From the NCBI RefSeq assembly GCF_021117275.1, contig NZ_CP088245.1:595501-659500 (forward strand): 64,000 bases of DNA, in the 5' to 3' direction. The notes below the pieces were generated by a model. It searched no databases, was not told the origin of the DNA, and saw only the letters and a program-made list of their open reading frames with translations. The position numbers and the translations under genes are program-made. Below, in pieces: positions 51,842-60,464 of this stretch. Numbering within the stretch: position 1 is the first letter of the stretch; each line of letters begins with the position of its first letter. This DNA comes from Metabacillus sp. B2-18. GTDB taxonomy: Bacteria; Bacillota; Bacilli; Bacillales; Bacillaceae.

Positions 51842-53284
51842 TTAGCTCAATTTTATTCCGTGGCGTTCAAATGCTGCTGCTTCTAGAACAGACATACCTT
51901 GTGCCTCGGCAGCCTTGGCAATTGTTTCTGAAAGCTTCGGTGCAAGGTTCGCAGGAGCAGCATAGGACATTTCTCTTGCGCGTGCTGCGTTTCTGCGTTG
52001 GAATGGTCCCCAAATAGCAAAGGTCATACCAGGATCTTGAATATTGACAAAAAGTGTGTTTCCATCTGGTGAGAAGATTGGTCCGGCAAATTCAGCATCA
52101 TTGAAACGGTTTGCTGCAAAAGGATAAACCTTGCCTTCTGGAGTAATTCCCATAATGCGATCTTGTCCACTTCCATCTTCTACGAACCAAAGATCACCCC
52201 AAGGAGTACAGCAGATATTATCTGGATATTCCATTTTTTGTGCATCATTTCCTTCATAGAAAAGCTCCAATGTATTAGTATGAGGAACGTAACGGTAAAC
52301 ACGTCCAAGTTTCTTATCACCAGCAGAGGTATCATCAAACCAGAAAACACCCTCTTGGAAGAAAGCACCCTCAAGTCTACTGAATTCGATGCAGTTTTGT
52401 TCCTTAGCTTCCTCGCGGCACCAATGAGGATCTACTTCCTTCCATACAAGCTTAAATGTTTGTCCTGTTTTAAAGCTGCTTGCTGATGGATCAGTTACAG
52501 CTTCAATTGCTGCTGCATATAGGGTACCGCCTTTTTGTAATGATCCTGGTTTTTGGCTTAAGTCATTAGGTATAAAACGATAGAGGTAGCTTGGGCTTGC
52601 ATCTTCGGTTAAGTAAACATATCCTGTTGAAGGGTCGATCGCACAAGCTTCGTGAGAAAAGCGACCCATTTCCTTGATTGGCGTTTTGGATAAGTCGTTT
52701 TCTGGTTGAAGTGGGTCAACCTCAAATACATATCCGTGGCCTTCGGAACGGTTTTCTTCACATGTTAACCAAGTGCCCCAAGGCGTCGCTCCTCCTGCAC
52801 AGTTTCGGATTGTTCCTGAAGATGTAACATATTCCTTCCTAACTTCGCGATTTGGACCTACAACGAGAGCTGATGTCCCACCTTGAGCGATAGGGTCATA
52901 AGGATTTTTCCCAAATGCTGGACCTCCCGATAACTCATGATTTCGAACAAGAATTGTTGTATTGTTCGGACCTTCAAATGCAGCCATTCCATCGAATTTT
53001 CCAGGAATAACTGTTCCGTCTGTCATTAACTCGCCTTGTCTGGAAATAATTTTGTAATGAAAACCTCTTGGTAAATCAAGAATTCCATTTGGATCTGGAA
53101 GTAAATCTCCATAACCACCAAATCCGGATGTAGGGTTTCCTTTTCCTTTTCCTTTAGCTTGGGTTGTTGTAGCACCTACAGATAGTAACCCAGTAGTTCC
53201 TAGAGACAATGCAACTGTACTCATTCCTCCAACCTTTAGAAAATCGCGACGATTCATACTTTTAAATTCTTTGTTTTCGGTCAT
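51842..53284 (-). CDS. PhoX-family alkaline phosphatase (DUF839), Tat substrate
   Basis: 480 residues. The N-terminal twin-arginine signal has Arg12-Arg13 in NRRDFLK followed by a hydrophobic stretch. The rest is a DUF839/PhoX beta-propeller (GRFSHEACAIDPSTGYVYLTEDASPSYLYR, TPWGTWLTCEENRSEG), whose members are Ca/Fe-dependent extracellular phosphatases. ATG 53284 is chosen because GGGGAGGG lies 8 bases upstream. The PhoP box in front and tatAC behind show a phosphate-starvation enzyme exported folded by its own translocase. Confidence 0.92.
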   Translation of the reverse strand: MTENKEFKSMNRRDFLKVGGMSTVALSLGTTGLLSVGATTTQAKGKGKGNPTSGFGGYGDLLPDPNGILDLPRGFHYKIISRQGELMTDGTVIPGKFDGMAAFEGPNNTTILVRNHELSGGPAFGKNPYDPIAQGGTSALVVGPNREVRKEYVTSSGTIRNCAGGATPWGTWLTCEENRSEGHGYVFEVDPLQPENDLSKTPIKEMGRFSHEACAIDPSTGYVYLTEDASPSYLYRFIPNDLSQKPGSLQKGGTLYAAAIEAVTDPSASSFKTGQTFKLVWKEVDPHWCREEAKEQNCIEFSRLEGAFFQEGVFWFDDTSAGDKKLGRVYRYVPHTNTLELFYEGNDAQKMEYPDNICCTPWGDLWFVEDGSGQDRIMGITPEGKVYPFAANRFNDAEFAGPIFSPDGNTLFVNIQDPGMTFAIWGPFQRRNAARAREMSYAAPANLAPKLSETIAKAAEAQGMSVLEAAAFERHGIKLS

Positions 53285-53341
53285 CTGAGATTCCCTCCCC
53301 ATAATTTTGGAGTCAGTTCATTGTTGTGTGTCTATGTACAA

Positions 53342-53347
53342 ACTATC
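53342..53347 (-). promoter_or_regulatory. Probable -10 of the phoX-tatAC promoter
   Basis: The minus strand reads GATAGT (53347-53342), preceded by TG, 7 bases after the last PhoP repeat. Confidence 0.5.
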
Positions 53348-53354
53348 AGTCTTA

Positions 53355-53393
53355 CGTAAACGGAATGTGAAAATTATGTAAATAATTGATGAA
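53355..53393 (-). promoter_or_regulatory. PhoP box upstream of phoX
   Basis: On the minus strand TTTACA, TTCACA and TTTACG (53382-53377, 53371-53366, 53360-53355) repeat at exact 11-bp intervals, with a weaker TTCATC (53393-53388) in the same phase. This matches the PhoP direct-repeat consensus TT(A/C/T)ACA with 5-bp spacers. Confidence 0.82.
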
Positions 53394-53407
53394 TTCTGAA
53401 AAATGGT

Positions 53408-53454
53408 AAAAAAGAACCGTATCTATACAAGTGTGTTAATAGTCATAGATACGG
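53408..53454 (-). terminator. Terminator of the pseudouridine synthase gene
   Basis: On the minus strand CCGTATCTAT, 18-base loop, ATAGATACGG, then TTCTTTTTT. Confidence 0.85.
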
Positions 53455-53462
53455 CGGCCTAT

Positions 53463-54362
53463 TTATTTAGGTAATAAAGAGAGGATATCTTGTGGAAACG
53501 TAGCTTCTACTTTAATAGATTTGTGTGAGATAGGATGAGTTAAAGATATCATTGCAGCATGCAAAGCCTGTCGTTGTAAGAGTTTTTTGTCTCCACCATA
53601 AAGGGTATCTCCAATGATTGGATGACCTATTGAACTTAAATGAACGCGGATTTGATGAGTTCTTCCAGTTTCAAGTTGCAGTGATACAACGGACAAGTTT
53701 TTCTTTTGGTCATAATGTTCTGTGTGATAGTGTGTTACAGCACTTTGTCCCTTTGGTGAAACTCTTCTTCGAGTAGGATGATGGCGATCCTTGCCAATAG
53801 GCTTTTTGATCACACCATTTGGTGGAGATAATCTCCCATTTACAATAGAAATATATGTGCGTTTAATCTTTTTAGTCTGAAGCTCTTGATCTAATAGAGA
53901 ATGGGCTAAGTCATTCTTAGCAAATACAACTGCACCAGAGGTATCTCTGTCAAGACGATGAATATGTCTTACTCTTATTTTGAGTCCACATGTTTGATAA
54001 TAGTAAGCTACCCCATTCGCCAAAGTGCCCCTTTGATTTGCCTCATTGGGATGTGTATCAATTCCAGCGGGTTTATTAACAATCAGTAGGTGATCATCTT
54101 CATAAAGAACCTTTATTGCATGATCCTCTGGTATGACCCCGTAATCTTCTTCCTTAAATATATGTAAGCATAATTGATCATCTTGGATGAGTTGATGATT
54201 CACATCTGCTTTATGATTATTTTTCATAATAGCTGATGTGTTGTTCCACTTTTGAATCAGAGCTTTTGAAGCACCAAGCTTTTGCGTTAATATGTGGAAA
54301 ACAGTATTGTTTGCCCAGTCTACTGGGATGTTTATTTCGAGCCATTCACCGACACGTTTCAT
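53463..54362 (-). CDS. yhcT: RluA-family pseudouridine synthase (YhcT-like)
   Basis: 299 residues: a short S4-like N-terminus and an RluA catalytic domain with HRLDRDTSG (catalytic Asp138), DTHPNEANQRGTLANGV and the C-terminal TGRTHQIRVHLSSIGHPIIGD. It isomerises uridines in rRNA or tRNA; the target site is not identified. ATG 54362 is preferred (GGTGACC upstream, length like B. subtilis YhcT); ATG 54374 or an ATG at 54449 are in frame. Lies near the sortase and yhcU as in B. subtilis, but inverted relative to yhcS. Confidence 0.9.
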   Translation of the reverse strand: MKRVGEWLEINIPVDWANNTVFHILTQKLGASKALIQKWNNTSAIMKNNHKADVNHQLIQDDQLCLHIFKEEDYGVIPEDHAIKVLYEDDHLLIVNKPAGIDTHPNEANQRGTLANGVAYYYQTCGLKIRVRHIHRLDRDTSGAVVFAKNDLAHSLLDQELQTKKIKRTYISIVNGRLSPPNGVIKKPIGKDRHHPTRRRVSPKGQSAVTHYHTEHYDQKKNLSVVSLQLETGRTHQIRVHLSSIGHPIIGDTLYGGDKKLLQRQALHAAMISLTHPISHKSIKVEATFPQDILSLLPK

Positions 54363-54530
54363 GAAGGTCACCATTCCTTTATTGCATGTTTTGTGTAAAG
54401 AAAAGTATACAGAACAATGAATGGATGTACAATCTAGTTCCGGTAACACTTACCTCTAAAATGTTGTTATAGACTATGGTATGCTTATTACAGCTAATAA
54501 AAGGTTAATAGGAGAAAAAGGGTGATATAA

Positions 54531-54935
54531 GTGAAGGTTGTTGTGGCGTCAACGGACGAGCAAGAAAACCACATAGCGGAGTTAGTTGAACAACTGTATA
54601 CCGAAATTTTTCCGAGGTTCTTTCCAGATGATGAAATTTTCGAGTTAAAAAAACTAAAAGTGCTTCAGCCGCAAGCATCTGATCAGGTATACAATGGGAC
54701 ATTAAAGGATGCATTTCAAATTATTTCAAGCCTTCAAGCATTGATTGCCGTTCTTGACTTAATTAATGATTGTAAAGATGAAAAAGAATATGAAGAAATG
54801 TTTGAGCGGAATAGCCAGAACTTAAATGAATATGGTTATTTCTTTCCTTTGTCCTTTTCTCAATTTAAACATGCTGAGAGTAGGGAAGGGAAATTTAGTC
54901 AATTCATTAAGCCGGCTAATCACTTCATGATTTAG
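54531..54935 (+). CDS. yhcU: YhcU-like protein of unknown function
   Basis: 134 residues, mostly helical and acidic (EQENHIAELVEQLYTEIFPRFFPDDEI, DLINDCKDEKEYEEMFERN). No enzymatic motif or membrane segment. Recognised as YhcU/DUF5365-like from length and position next to yhcT. GTG start behind AAAGGGTGA. Confidence 0.78.
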   Translation: MKVVVASTDEQENHIAELVEQLYTEIFPRFFPDDEIFELKKLKVLQPQASDQVYNGTLKDAFQIISSLQALIAVLDLINDCKDEKEYEEMFERNSQNLNEYGYFFPLSFSQFKHAESREGKFSQFIKPANHFMI

Positions 54936-54953
54936 TTAGTTCTAGTCTAGTTG

Positions 54954-55000
54954 AAAAAAAGCACGGAATCACATTTGATGTGTGATTTCGTGCTTTTTTT
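54954..55000. terminator. Bidirectional terminator
   Basis: AAAAAAGCACGGAATCACA, TTTGATG loop, TGTGATTTCGTGCTTTTTT between converging genes. Confidence 0.92.
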
Positions 55001-55001
55001 A

Positions 55002-55472
55002 TTACTCAGCTTTCCAATCATTTAATAATGAACGAAATGCTTCTTCTGTATTTGATCCTTCTGAACGTGCTACTTCTTTACCATCTTGATAATGAACAAG
55101 AGTAGGTGTTCCAGTTATATTGTATTGTTGCCATGCGTCTTCAAATTCTAATAAATTCAGTTGGTTGATCTCGACACCAACTTCGTCTGCAACTGGCATT
55201 AATACAGGGGTTGTTGCTTTACAATGTTCACATAATGGGCTGAAAAAGTAGACAACTGTATCTTCTTTGTTTTCTAACTTCTTTTCCAATTCATCTGGAA
55301 GAATTATGTTTTGATAATTAGGGTCATCAAGCTGATCAATTGTTGCTGGATCAAGATCACTCTTTCCATACACATTTCCTTCAGCTTTTTGATTGTTTTG
55401 ATATGTTGTTACAAAGGCTAGTCCACCAAAAAGAATTAAAATTACTGCACCAAAAATAAGAATCTTTTTCAT
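55002..55472 (-). CDS. Membrane-anchored thioredoxin-like protein (BdbA/BdbD-type)
   Basis: 156 residues: one N-terminal membrane helix (about 4-20), then an extracytoplasmic thioredoxin fold with active site CEHC in FFSPLCEHCK near 77-86 and cis-Pro in GTPTLVH. It should oxidise or reduce disulfides in exported proteins. It follows bdbC by one base, so together they form a DsbA/DsbB-like pair, BdbC reoxidising this protein with quinone. Confidence 0.9.
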   Translation of the reverse strand: MKKILIFGAVILILFGGLAFVTTYQNNQKAEGNVYGKSDLDPATIDQLDDPNYQNIILPDELEKKLENKEDTVVYFFSPLCEHCKATTPVLMPVADEVGVEINQLNLLEFEDAWQQYNITGTPTLVHYQDGKEVARSEGSNTEEAFRSLLNDWKAE

Positions 55473-55473
55473 C

Positions 55474-55905
55474 TTATCTACCTGCTTTCTTTAGAATTAA
55501 TAAGCTTGTTATAAAAACGATTGAAAATCCAAATAGCGCTAAAAGAGGAATGGTAATAAAACCTAACCAATTGATGTACTCGCCAGTACAAGGGACTATA
55601 CCGCATGATACAGAATTTTCTCCTAAAAATGAAACCTTTTGGACTCCGTAATGATAAAGAGAAATACACCCTCCAATTGCAGATAATATAAGTGTATAAA
55701 GAGCAATACCTGCATCCTTCTTATAAACACCGATTCCAAGAATAATGACTAAAGGATACATGAAAATTCGTTGATACCAACAAAGCTCACATGGAGTGTA
55801 TTTTAATATTTCAGAGAAGTAAAGACTTCCTAATGTAGCAATAAATGATGCCATCCATGCTATTGATAATAAATTTTCTACTTGTTTTTTAGTAGAGCTC
55901 GACAT
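55474..55905 (-). CDS. bdbC: Disulfide oxidoreductase BdbC (DsbB-like)
   Basis: 143 residues, four predicted membrane helices, with the two cysteine pairs of the DsbB family: CELC in PCELCWYQR (first loop) and a second pair, CGIVPC (third region). Transfers electrons from the thioredoxin-like partner to quinone. ATG 55905 is chosen because GAGGGATGAT lies just before it; the longer reading starts within this site. Confidence 0.9.
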   Translation of the reverse strand: MSSSTKKQVENLLSIAWMASFIATLGSLYFSEILKYTPCELCWYQRIFMYPLVIILGIGVYKKDAGIALYTLILSAIGGCISLYHYGVQKVSFLGENSVSCGIVPCTGEYINWLGFITIPLLALFGFSIVFITSLLILKKAGR

Positions 55906-56139
55906 ATCATCCCTCATTCACTAATTTATGTACCATTAAATTATAAATGCTTAGGTAATAGACTGTAAAAGATTACAATAGAAAAAATGGAAGTAACAGG
56001 TTAATTTTGAAATTTCTTTGAATTCGAGGTATTTTTGTACTATTTTTTGATCTTTTTCAGATAGGTATTCACTAAAAAAACTTCTAATTATAATTCCTCT
56101 TATCTAATCCATACTAACTTTGAAAGGGAGGGATAAGCC

Positions 56140-56565
56140 TTGAATACAATTCAAGAGTGTATGACAACCAGTGTTGCAACTGTTTCTTCTAATCAAACGA
56201 TTAAAGAAGCAGCAGAGTTAATGAGTCAAAATAATGTTGGTTCTATTCCTGTGGTTGATAATGGTCAATTAAGAGGAATAATTACTGACCGTGATATTAC
56301 TCTTCGCTCAACTGCTGAGGGACTTGATAGCAATACATTAGTATCTCAAGTTATGTCAACAAACCTTGTATCAGGTCACACGAGCATGTCAACTGAAGAA
56401 GCAGCAAAGGTAATGGCTCAACATCAAATTCGTCGACTTCCAATTGTTGAAAACAATCAATTAGTTGGGATTGTGGCATTAGGTGATTTGGCAACAAATC
56501 AAATGTCCGACGAAGCAGCTGGACATGCCTTAACGAATATCTCTGAACAGAATAAAACAAATTAA
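56140..56565 (+). CDS. yhcV: CBS-domain pair protein (YhcV-like)
   Basis: 141 residues consisting of two CBS domains (about 7-60 and 72-125), each with GSIPVVDNGQLRGIITDRD or RRLPIVENNQLVGIVALGD. Such proteins bind adenine nucleotides and sense energy state. TTG start 8 bases after AAAGGGAGGG. Length and location agree with B. subtilis YhcV; the bdbC pair lies between it and yhcU here. Confidence 0.9.
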   Translation: MNTIQECMTTSVATVSSNQTIKEAAELMSQNNVGSIPVVDNGQLRGIITDRDITLRSTAEGLDSNTLVSQVMSTNLVSGHTSMSTEEAAKVMAQHQIRRLPIVENNQLVGIVALGDLATNQMSDEAAGHALTNISEQNKTN

Positions 56566-56569
56566 GACA

Positions 56570-56600
56570 AAAAGGCCGACTTTGTTGGCCTTTTTTTAAT
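56570..56600 (+). terminator. Terminator of yhcV
   Basis: AAAAAGGCC, 9-base loop, GGCCTTTTTTT. Confidence 0.9.
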
Positions 56601-56747
56601 AAGTTTATGAAAAAGGTCATCATATTTTGAATGAAGTATAAAATATTAAACATAAGCTAAGGGAATTAATTATGTTTTTAGAAAGAAAATAAAGGGTAAT
56701 AGCTAATATTAGGTATGTTCATGCAAATATGAAAAAGGAGTAACAAT

Positions 56748-58286
56748 ATGTCCGAAAAGTTAGATTTATCCAAATTCGAAAAAAAGATGATAATACGAAA
56801 TATTGAGGAAAGTGACATTGATGCGATTATTAAGCTTCAATCGAAGTGCTTTCCTGGAATGGAGCCTTGGAAAAGAGAACATTTAGAAAGTCATCTTGAT
56901 CATTTTCCGGAAGGGCAATTTTGTGCTGAATTTGAAGGGAAAATCATTGGCTCTTGCTCGAGTTTATTATTGAATTTTGATGAATATGATGACCGACATA
57001 CATGGGATGACATAACTGATAATGGTTATATTACGAACCATGATCCTGACGGCTATAATATGTATGGAATTGAAGTAATGGTACATCCTGATTACCGACG
57101 TATGAAAATTGGTCACCGTTTATATGAGGCAAGAAAAGATCTTGCAAGGAGATTAAATTTAAAAAGTATTATTATTGGCGGTAGAATTCCTAATTATTAT
57201 AAATATGCTGACGAACTTTCGCCGAGGGAATATGTTCAGCAGGTTTCTTTACATAAAATTTACGATCCTGTTTTGTCTTTTCAATTATTAAATGAATTTA
57301 CACTTATGAGGATTAACCCAAATTACTTATCAGATGATTTGGCTTCCTATCAATATGCAACTTTAATGGAATGGAATAATGTTGATTATCAACCAAATAC
57401 AAAACGTTTTTATAAAACGTCAAATCCTGTTCGTATCTGTGTTGTTCAATATATGATGAAGCAAATTAATTCTTTTGAAGAATTCGCTAAGCAAGTAGAA
57501 TATTACACAGATGTAGCATCAGATGCTGGCTCAGATTTTGCTGTGTTCCCTGAAATTTTTACTACTCAGCTTATGTCTTTCTTAAATGAACGATCACCTA
57601 GTAAAGCGATTCAACGGTTAACTGAATTTACAGAAGAGTATATTGAATTGTTCACAGAACTGGCTGTAAGGTACAATATAAACATTATTGGTGGATCACA
57701 TGTAGTTGAAGAAGAAGGGCAGATTTATAATATAGCTTATCTTTTTAGACGAGATGGAACAATTGAAAAGCAATATAAGCTTCATATTACCCCTAATGAA
57801 AGAAAATGGTGGGGTATTAGTCGGGGTGATCAGGTAAAAGTTTTCAACACAGATTGTGGAAAAATTGCCATACAAATTTGTTATGATATTGAATTCCCAG
57901 AGTTAGCGAGAATTGCCACAGACAAAGGGGCGAAAATTATATTTACCCCTTTCTGTACAGAAGATCGTCAAGGCTACTTACGAGTTCGATACTGTGCTCA
58001 AGCACGTGCAGTAGAAAATCAAATTTATACCGTGATTGCAGGTACAGTAGGAAATCTTCCGCAAACTGAGAACATGGATATTCAATATGCACAATCTGCC
58101 ATCTTCGCACCTTCTGATTTTGAATTTGCTCGTGATGGAATTGTTGGTGAATGTAACCCGAATATTGAAATGGTTATCATCGGTGACGTAGATCTTGAGA
58201 TTTTAAGACGCCAACGCCAATCAGGGACAGTTAATCAATTAAAAGATAGAAGGAAAGATATTTATTCAATTAATTATAAGAAGTAA
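56748..58286 (+). CDS. yhcX: GNAT acetyltransferase - nitrilase fusion (YhcX-like)
   Basis: 512 residues. N-terminal GNAT domain (about 14-190, GIEVMVHPDYRRMKIGHRLY for acetyl-CoA) fused to a carbon-nitrogen hydrolase domain (about 215-490) with the Glu-Lys-Cys triad in VFPEIF, KQYKLHITPNE and QICYDIEFPE. It probably hydrolyses a small amide, the GNAT part perhaps modifying a related compound; the physiological substrate is not established. Same fusion and size as B. subtilis YhcX. ATG behind AAAAAGGAG. Confidence 0.93.
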   Translation: MSEKLDLSKFEKKMIIRNIEESDIDAIIKLQSKCFPGMEPWKREHLESHLDHFPEGQFCAEFEGKIIGSCSSLLLNFDEYDDRHTWDDITDNGYITNHDPDGYNMYGIEVMVHPDYRRMKIGHRLYEARKDLARRLNLKSIIIGGRIPNYYKYADELSPREYVQQVSLHKIYDPVLSFQLLNEFTLMRINPNYLSDDLASYQYATLMEWNNVDYQPNTKRFYKTSNPVRICVVQYMMKQINSFEEFAKQVEYYTDVASDAGSDFAVFPEIFTTQLMSFLNERSPSKAIQRLTEFTEEYIELFTELAVRYNINIIGGSHVVEEEGQIYNIAYLFRRDGTIEKQYKLHITPNERKWWGISRGDQVKVFNTDCGKIAIQICYDIEFPELARIATDKGAKIIFTPFCTEDRQGYLRVRYCAQARAVENQIYTVIAGTVGNLPQTENMDIQYAQSAIFAPSDFEFARDGIVGECNPNIEMVIIGDVDLEILRRQRQSGTVNQLKDRRKDIYSINYKK

Positions 58287-58292
58287 TTTAGG

Positions 58293-58322
58293 AAAAGCCA
58301 ACTCACTTGGGTTGGCTTTTTG
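58293..58322 (+). terminator. Terminator of yhcX
   Basis: AAAAGCCAAC (58293-58302) pairs with GTTGGCTTTT (58311-58320). Confidence 0.88.
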
Positions 58323-58573
58323 GTATAGGCTTACTTAAATATTATTAGACAAGATCTGTCACAATAGAGGTATCGTAACAAAATAATAAATATGATAATC
58401 CTTAAAGTTTGTTAATTCTGACTCAATTGAAAAGTGTTTTAATATAACTCTTAAAGAAACTTTAAAGGAAATCCTCGGAATTTGTAGAAATTCAATTATA
58501 ACTAACGTATTTTTATATGCTAAAATATAATTGATTTTTACTAAATTTTGAAAAAAACTCCTAGGAGGTAAAA

Positions 58574-60319
58574 ATGAGCTGGGAACAGAACTATCAACGT
58601 TGGAATAATAAACAAGACTTAGATTCAGAGCTGAAAAATCTTTTAATTAGTATGGAAGGTAATGAAAAGGCTTTAGAAGATTGCTTTTATAAAGATTTAG
58701 AGTTTGGAACAGGCGGTATGCGTGGTGAAATTGGACCAGGTACAAACCGTATGAACATATATACAGTGCGTAAAGCATCCGAAGGTTTAGCAACTTACAT
58801 AGAAACATTTGGTGAAGATGCAAAAAAAAGAGGTGTTGCGATTGCATACGACTCTCGTCATAAATCTCCTGAGTTTGCAATGGAAGCTGCAAAAACATTA
58901 TCTTCTCATGGTATTCAAACCTATGTATTTGAAGAGTTGCGCCCAACTCCTGAGCTTTCATTTGCAGTTCGCCATTTAAATGCTTTTTCTGGAATCGTTG
59001 TTACAGCTAGCCATAACCCTCCAGAGTATAACGGATATAAAGTGTATGGAGAAGATGGGGGACAATTGCCGCCTGCTGCAGCTGATACGGTTATTTCATA
59101 TGTTAATAAAGTGAAAGATGAGTTATTAATAAATGTAAAAGATGAAGCTGAATTAAAAGCACAGGGTTTGATCAAAATGCTTGGTGAAGAGATTGATCAA
59201 GCTTATACAGAAAAATTAACGACTATTTCTGTAAATCCACAACTTTCAAAAGAAGTAGATGTGAAGGTTGTTTTCACACCTTTACATGGAACTGCAAATA
59301 AGCCAGTTAGAAGAGGCTTGGAAGCACTAGGGTATCAAAATGTGACAGTCGTAAAAGAACAAGAATTACCTGATCCAAATTTCTCGACTGTAAAATCTCC
59401 GAATCCAGAGGAGCATGATGCCTTTATTTTAGCAATAAGAGACGGAGAAGCCATTAATGCTGATGTTTTAATTGGGACAGACCCGGATGCTGACCGCCTT
59501 GGTGTTGCTGTGAAAAATAATGATGGAGAATATGTTGTGCTTACTGGAAATCAAACAGGTGCATTGCTTCTTCATTATTTACTCTCTCAGAAAAAAGGCA
59601 ATGGAACACTTCCGAGTAATGGGGTTGTGTTAAAAACAATTGTAACTTCAGAAATTGGTCGTGATATCGCGACATCTTTCGGTCTTGACACAATTGATAC
59701 ATTGACTGGTTTCAAATTCATTGGGGAAAAAATCAATGAATATGAACGAACAGGTCAATATGAATTTCAATTCGGATATGAAGAAAGCTATGGCTATTTA
59801 ATTGGGGATTTTGCACGTGATAAAGATGCAGTACAGGCAGCATTATTATCGGTTGAAGTAGCTGCTTTCTATAAGAAAAAAGGTCTCACTTTGTATCAAG
59901 GTCTACTAGAAATCTTCAAGGAGTATGGCTATTACAAAGAAGGCTTACAATCACTTACATTAAAAGGAAAAGAAGGAGCAGAGCAGATTCAAAGTATCCT
60001 TCAATCGTTTAGATCAAATCCTCCAACTGAAGTTGCTGGTAAGAAAATTGTTACCATTGAGGATTATAAATCAAGTGAACGTCAAAATGTTACTGCTAAT
60101 GCAACCGAAAAAATTAATTTACCAGGCTCAAATGTATTAAAGTACATTCTTGATGATAATTCATGGTTCTGTGTTCGACCATCTGGTACTGAGCCAAAAG
60201 CTAAATTCTACTTTGGGGTTAAGTGTGAAACACTTGAGCAAAGTGAACAGCAATTAGCCGCTTTAGAAGCTGGTGTAATGGAAAAAGTAAATGATTTAAT
60301 TGCTACTCTAAGTAAATAG
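58574..60319 (+). CDS. pgcA: Alpha-phosphoglucomutase
   Basis: 581 residues, the length of B. subtilis PgcA. Active-site phosphoserine loop [11 protein letters not shown] near 140-150, metal loop GTDPDADR near 303-310, sugar loop GYEESYG near 403-409 and phosphate-binding [12 protein letters not shown] near the C-terminus. Interconverts glucose-1-phosphate and glucose-6-phosphate for UDP-glucose, teichoic acid and glycolipid synthesis; it acts on the alpha anomer, in contrast to PgmB at 30.4 kb. ATG behind CTAGGAGGT. The 250-base upstream region has no gene. Confidence 0.96.
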   Translation: MSWEQNYQRWNNKQDLDSELKNLLISMEGNEKALEDCFYKDLEFGTGGMRGEIGPGTNRMNIYTVRKASEGLATYIETFGEDAKKRGVAIAYDSRHKSPEFAMEAAKTLSSHGIQTYVFEELRPTPELSFAVRHLNAFSGIVVTASHNPPEYNGYKVYGEDGGQLPPAAADTVISYVNKVKDELLINVKDEAELKAQGLIKMLGEEIDQAYTEKLTTISVNPQLSKEVDVKVVFTPLHGTANKPVRRGLEALGYQNVTVVKEQELPDPNFSTVKSPNPEEHDAFILAIRDGEAINADVLIGTDPDADRLGVAVKNNDGEYVVLTGNQTGALLLHYLLSQKKGNGTLPSNGVVLKTIVTSEIGRDIATSFGLDTIDTLTGFKFIGEKINEYERTGQYEFQFGYEESYGYLIGDFARDKDAVQAALLSVEVAAFYKKKGLTLYQGLLEIFKEYGYYKEGLQSLTLKGKEGAEQIQSILQSFRSNPPTEVAGKKIVTIEDYKSSERQNVTANATEKINLPGSNVLKYILDDNSWFCVRPSGTEPKAKFYFGVKCETLEQSEQQLAALEAGVMEKVNDLIATLSK

Positions 60320-60326
60320 TCAGCAG

Positions 60327-60352
60327 GCGGACAACATTAGTTGTCCGCTTTC
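60327..60352 (+). terminator. Terminator of pgcA
   Basis: GCGGACAAC, ATTA loop, GTTGTCCGC, then TTTCTTTCGTTTTT. Confidence 0.88.
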
Positions 60353-60370
60353 TTTCGTTTTTTATACTCC

Positions 60371-60410
60371 GAAGGTCGTAGAAAAATTCATACAGATAGA
60401 GAAGGTCGTA
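60371..60410 (+). promoter_or_regulatory. Direct repeats upstream of yhcYZ (candidate YhcZ sites)
   Basis: GAAGGTCGTA at 60371-60380 and 60401-60410, exactly 30 bp (three turns) apart. The second occupies the -35 position of the TATAAT at 60427, as expected for an activator site. Confidence 0.5.
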
Positions 60411-60426
60411 GCAGCTAAGATGTTGC

Positions 60427-60432
60427 TATAAT
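60427..60432 (+). promoter_or_regulatory. -10 element of the yhcYZ promoter
   Basis: TATAAT without a recognisable -35; the direct repeat lies where the -35 would be. Confidence 0.5.
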
Positions 60433-60464
60433 AAAATTAAGAAAAGGATTACGGGAGAAGAGAT

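Noticed and set aside
58323..58573. Riboswitch or leader RNA upstream of pgcA
   Set aside because: The region is AT-rich without conserved motifs or a terminator-antiterminator pair that I can identify.
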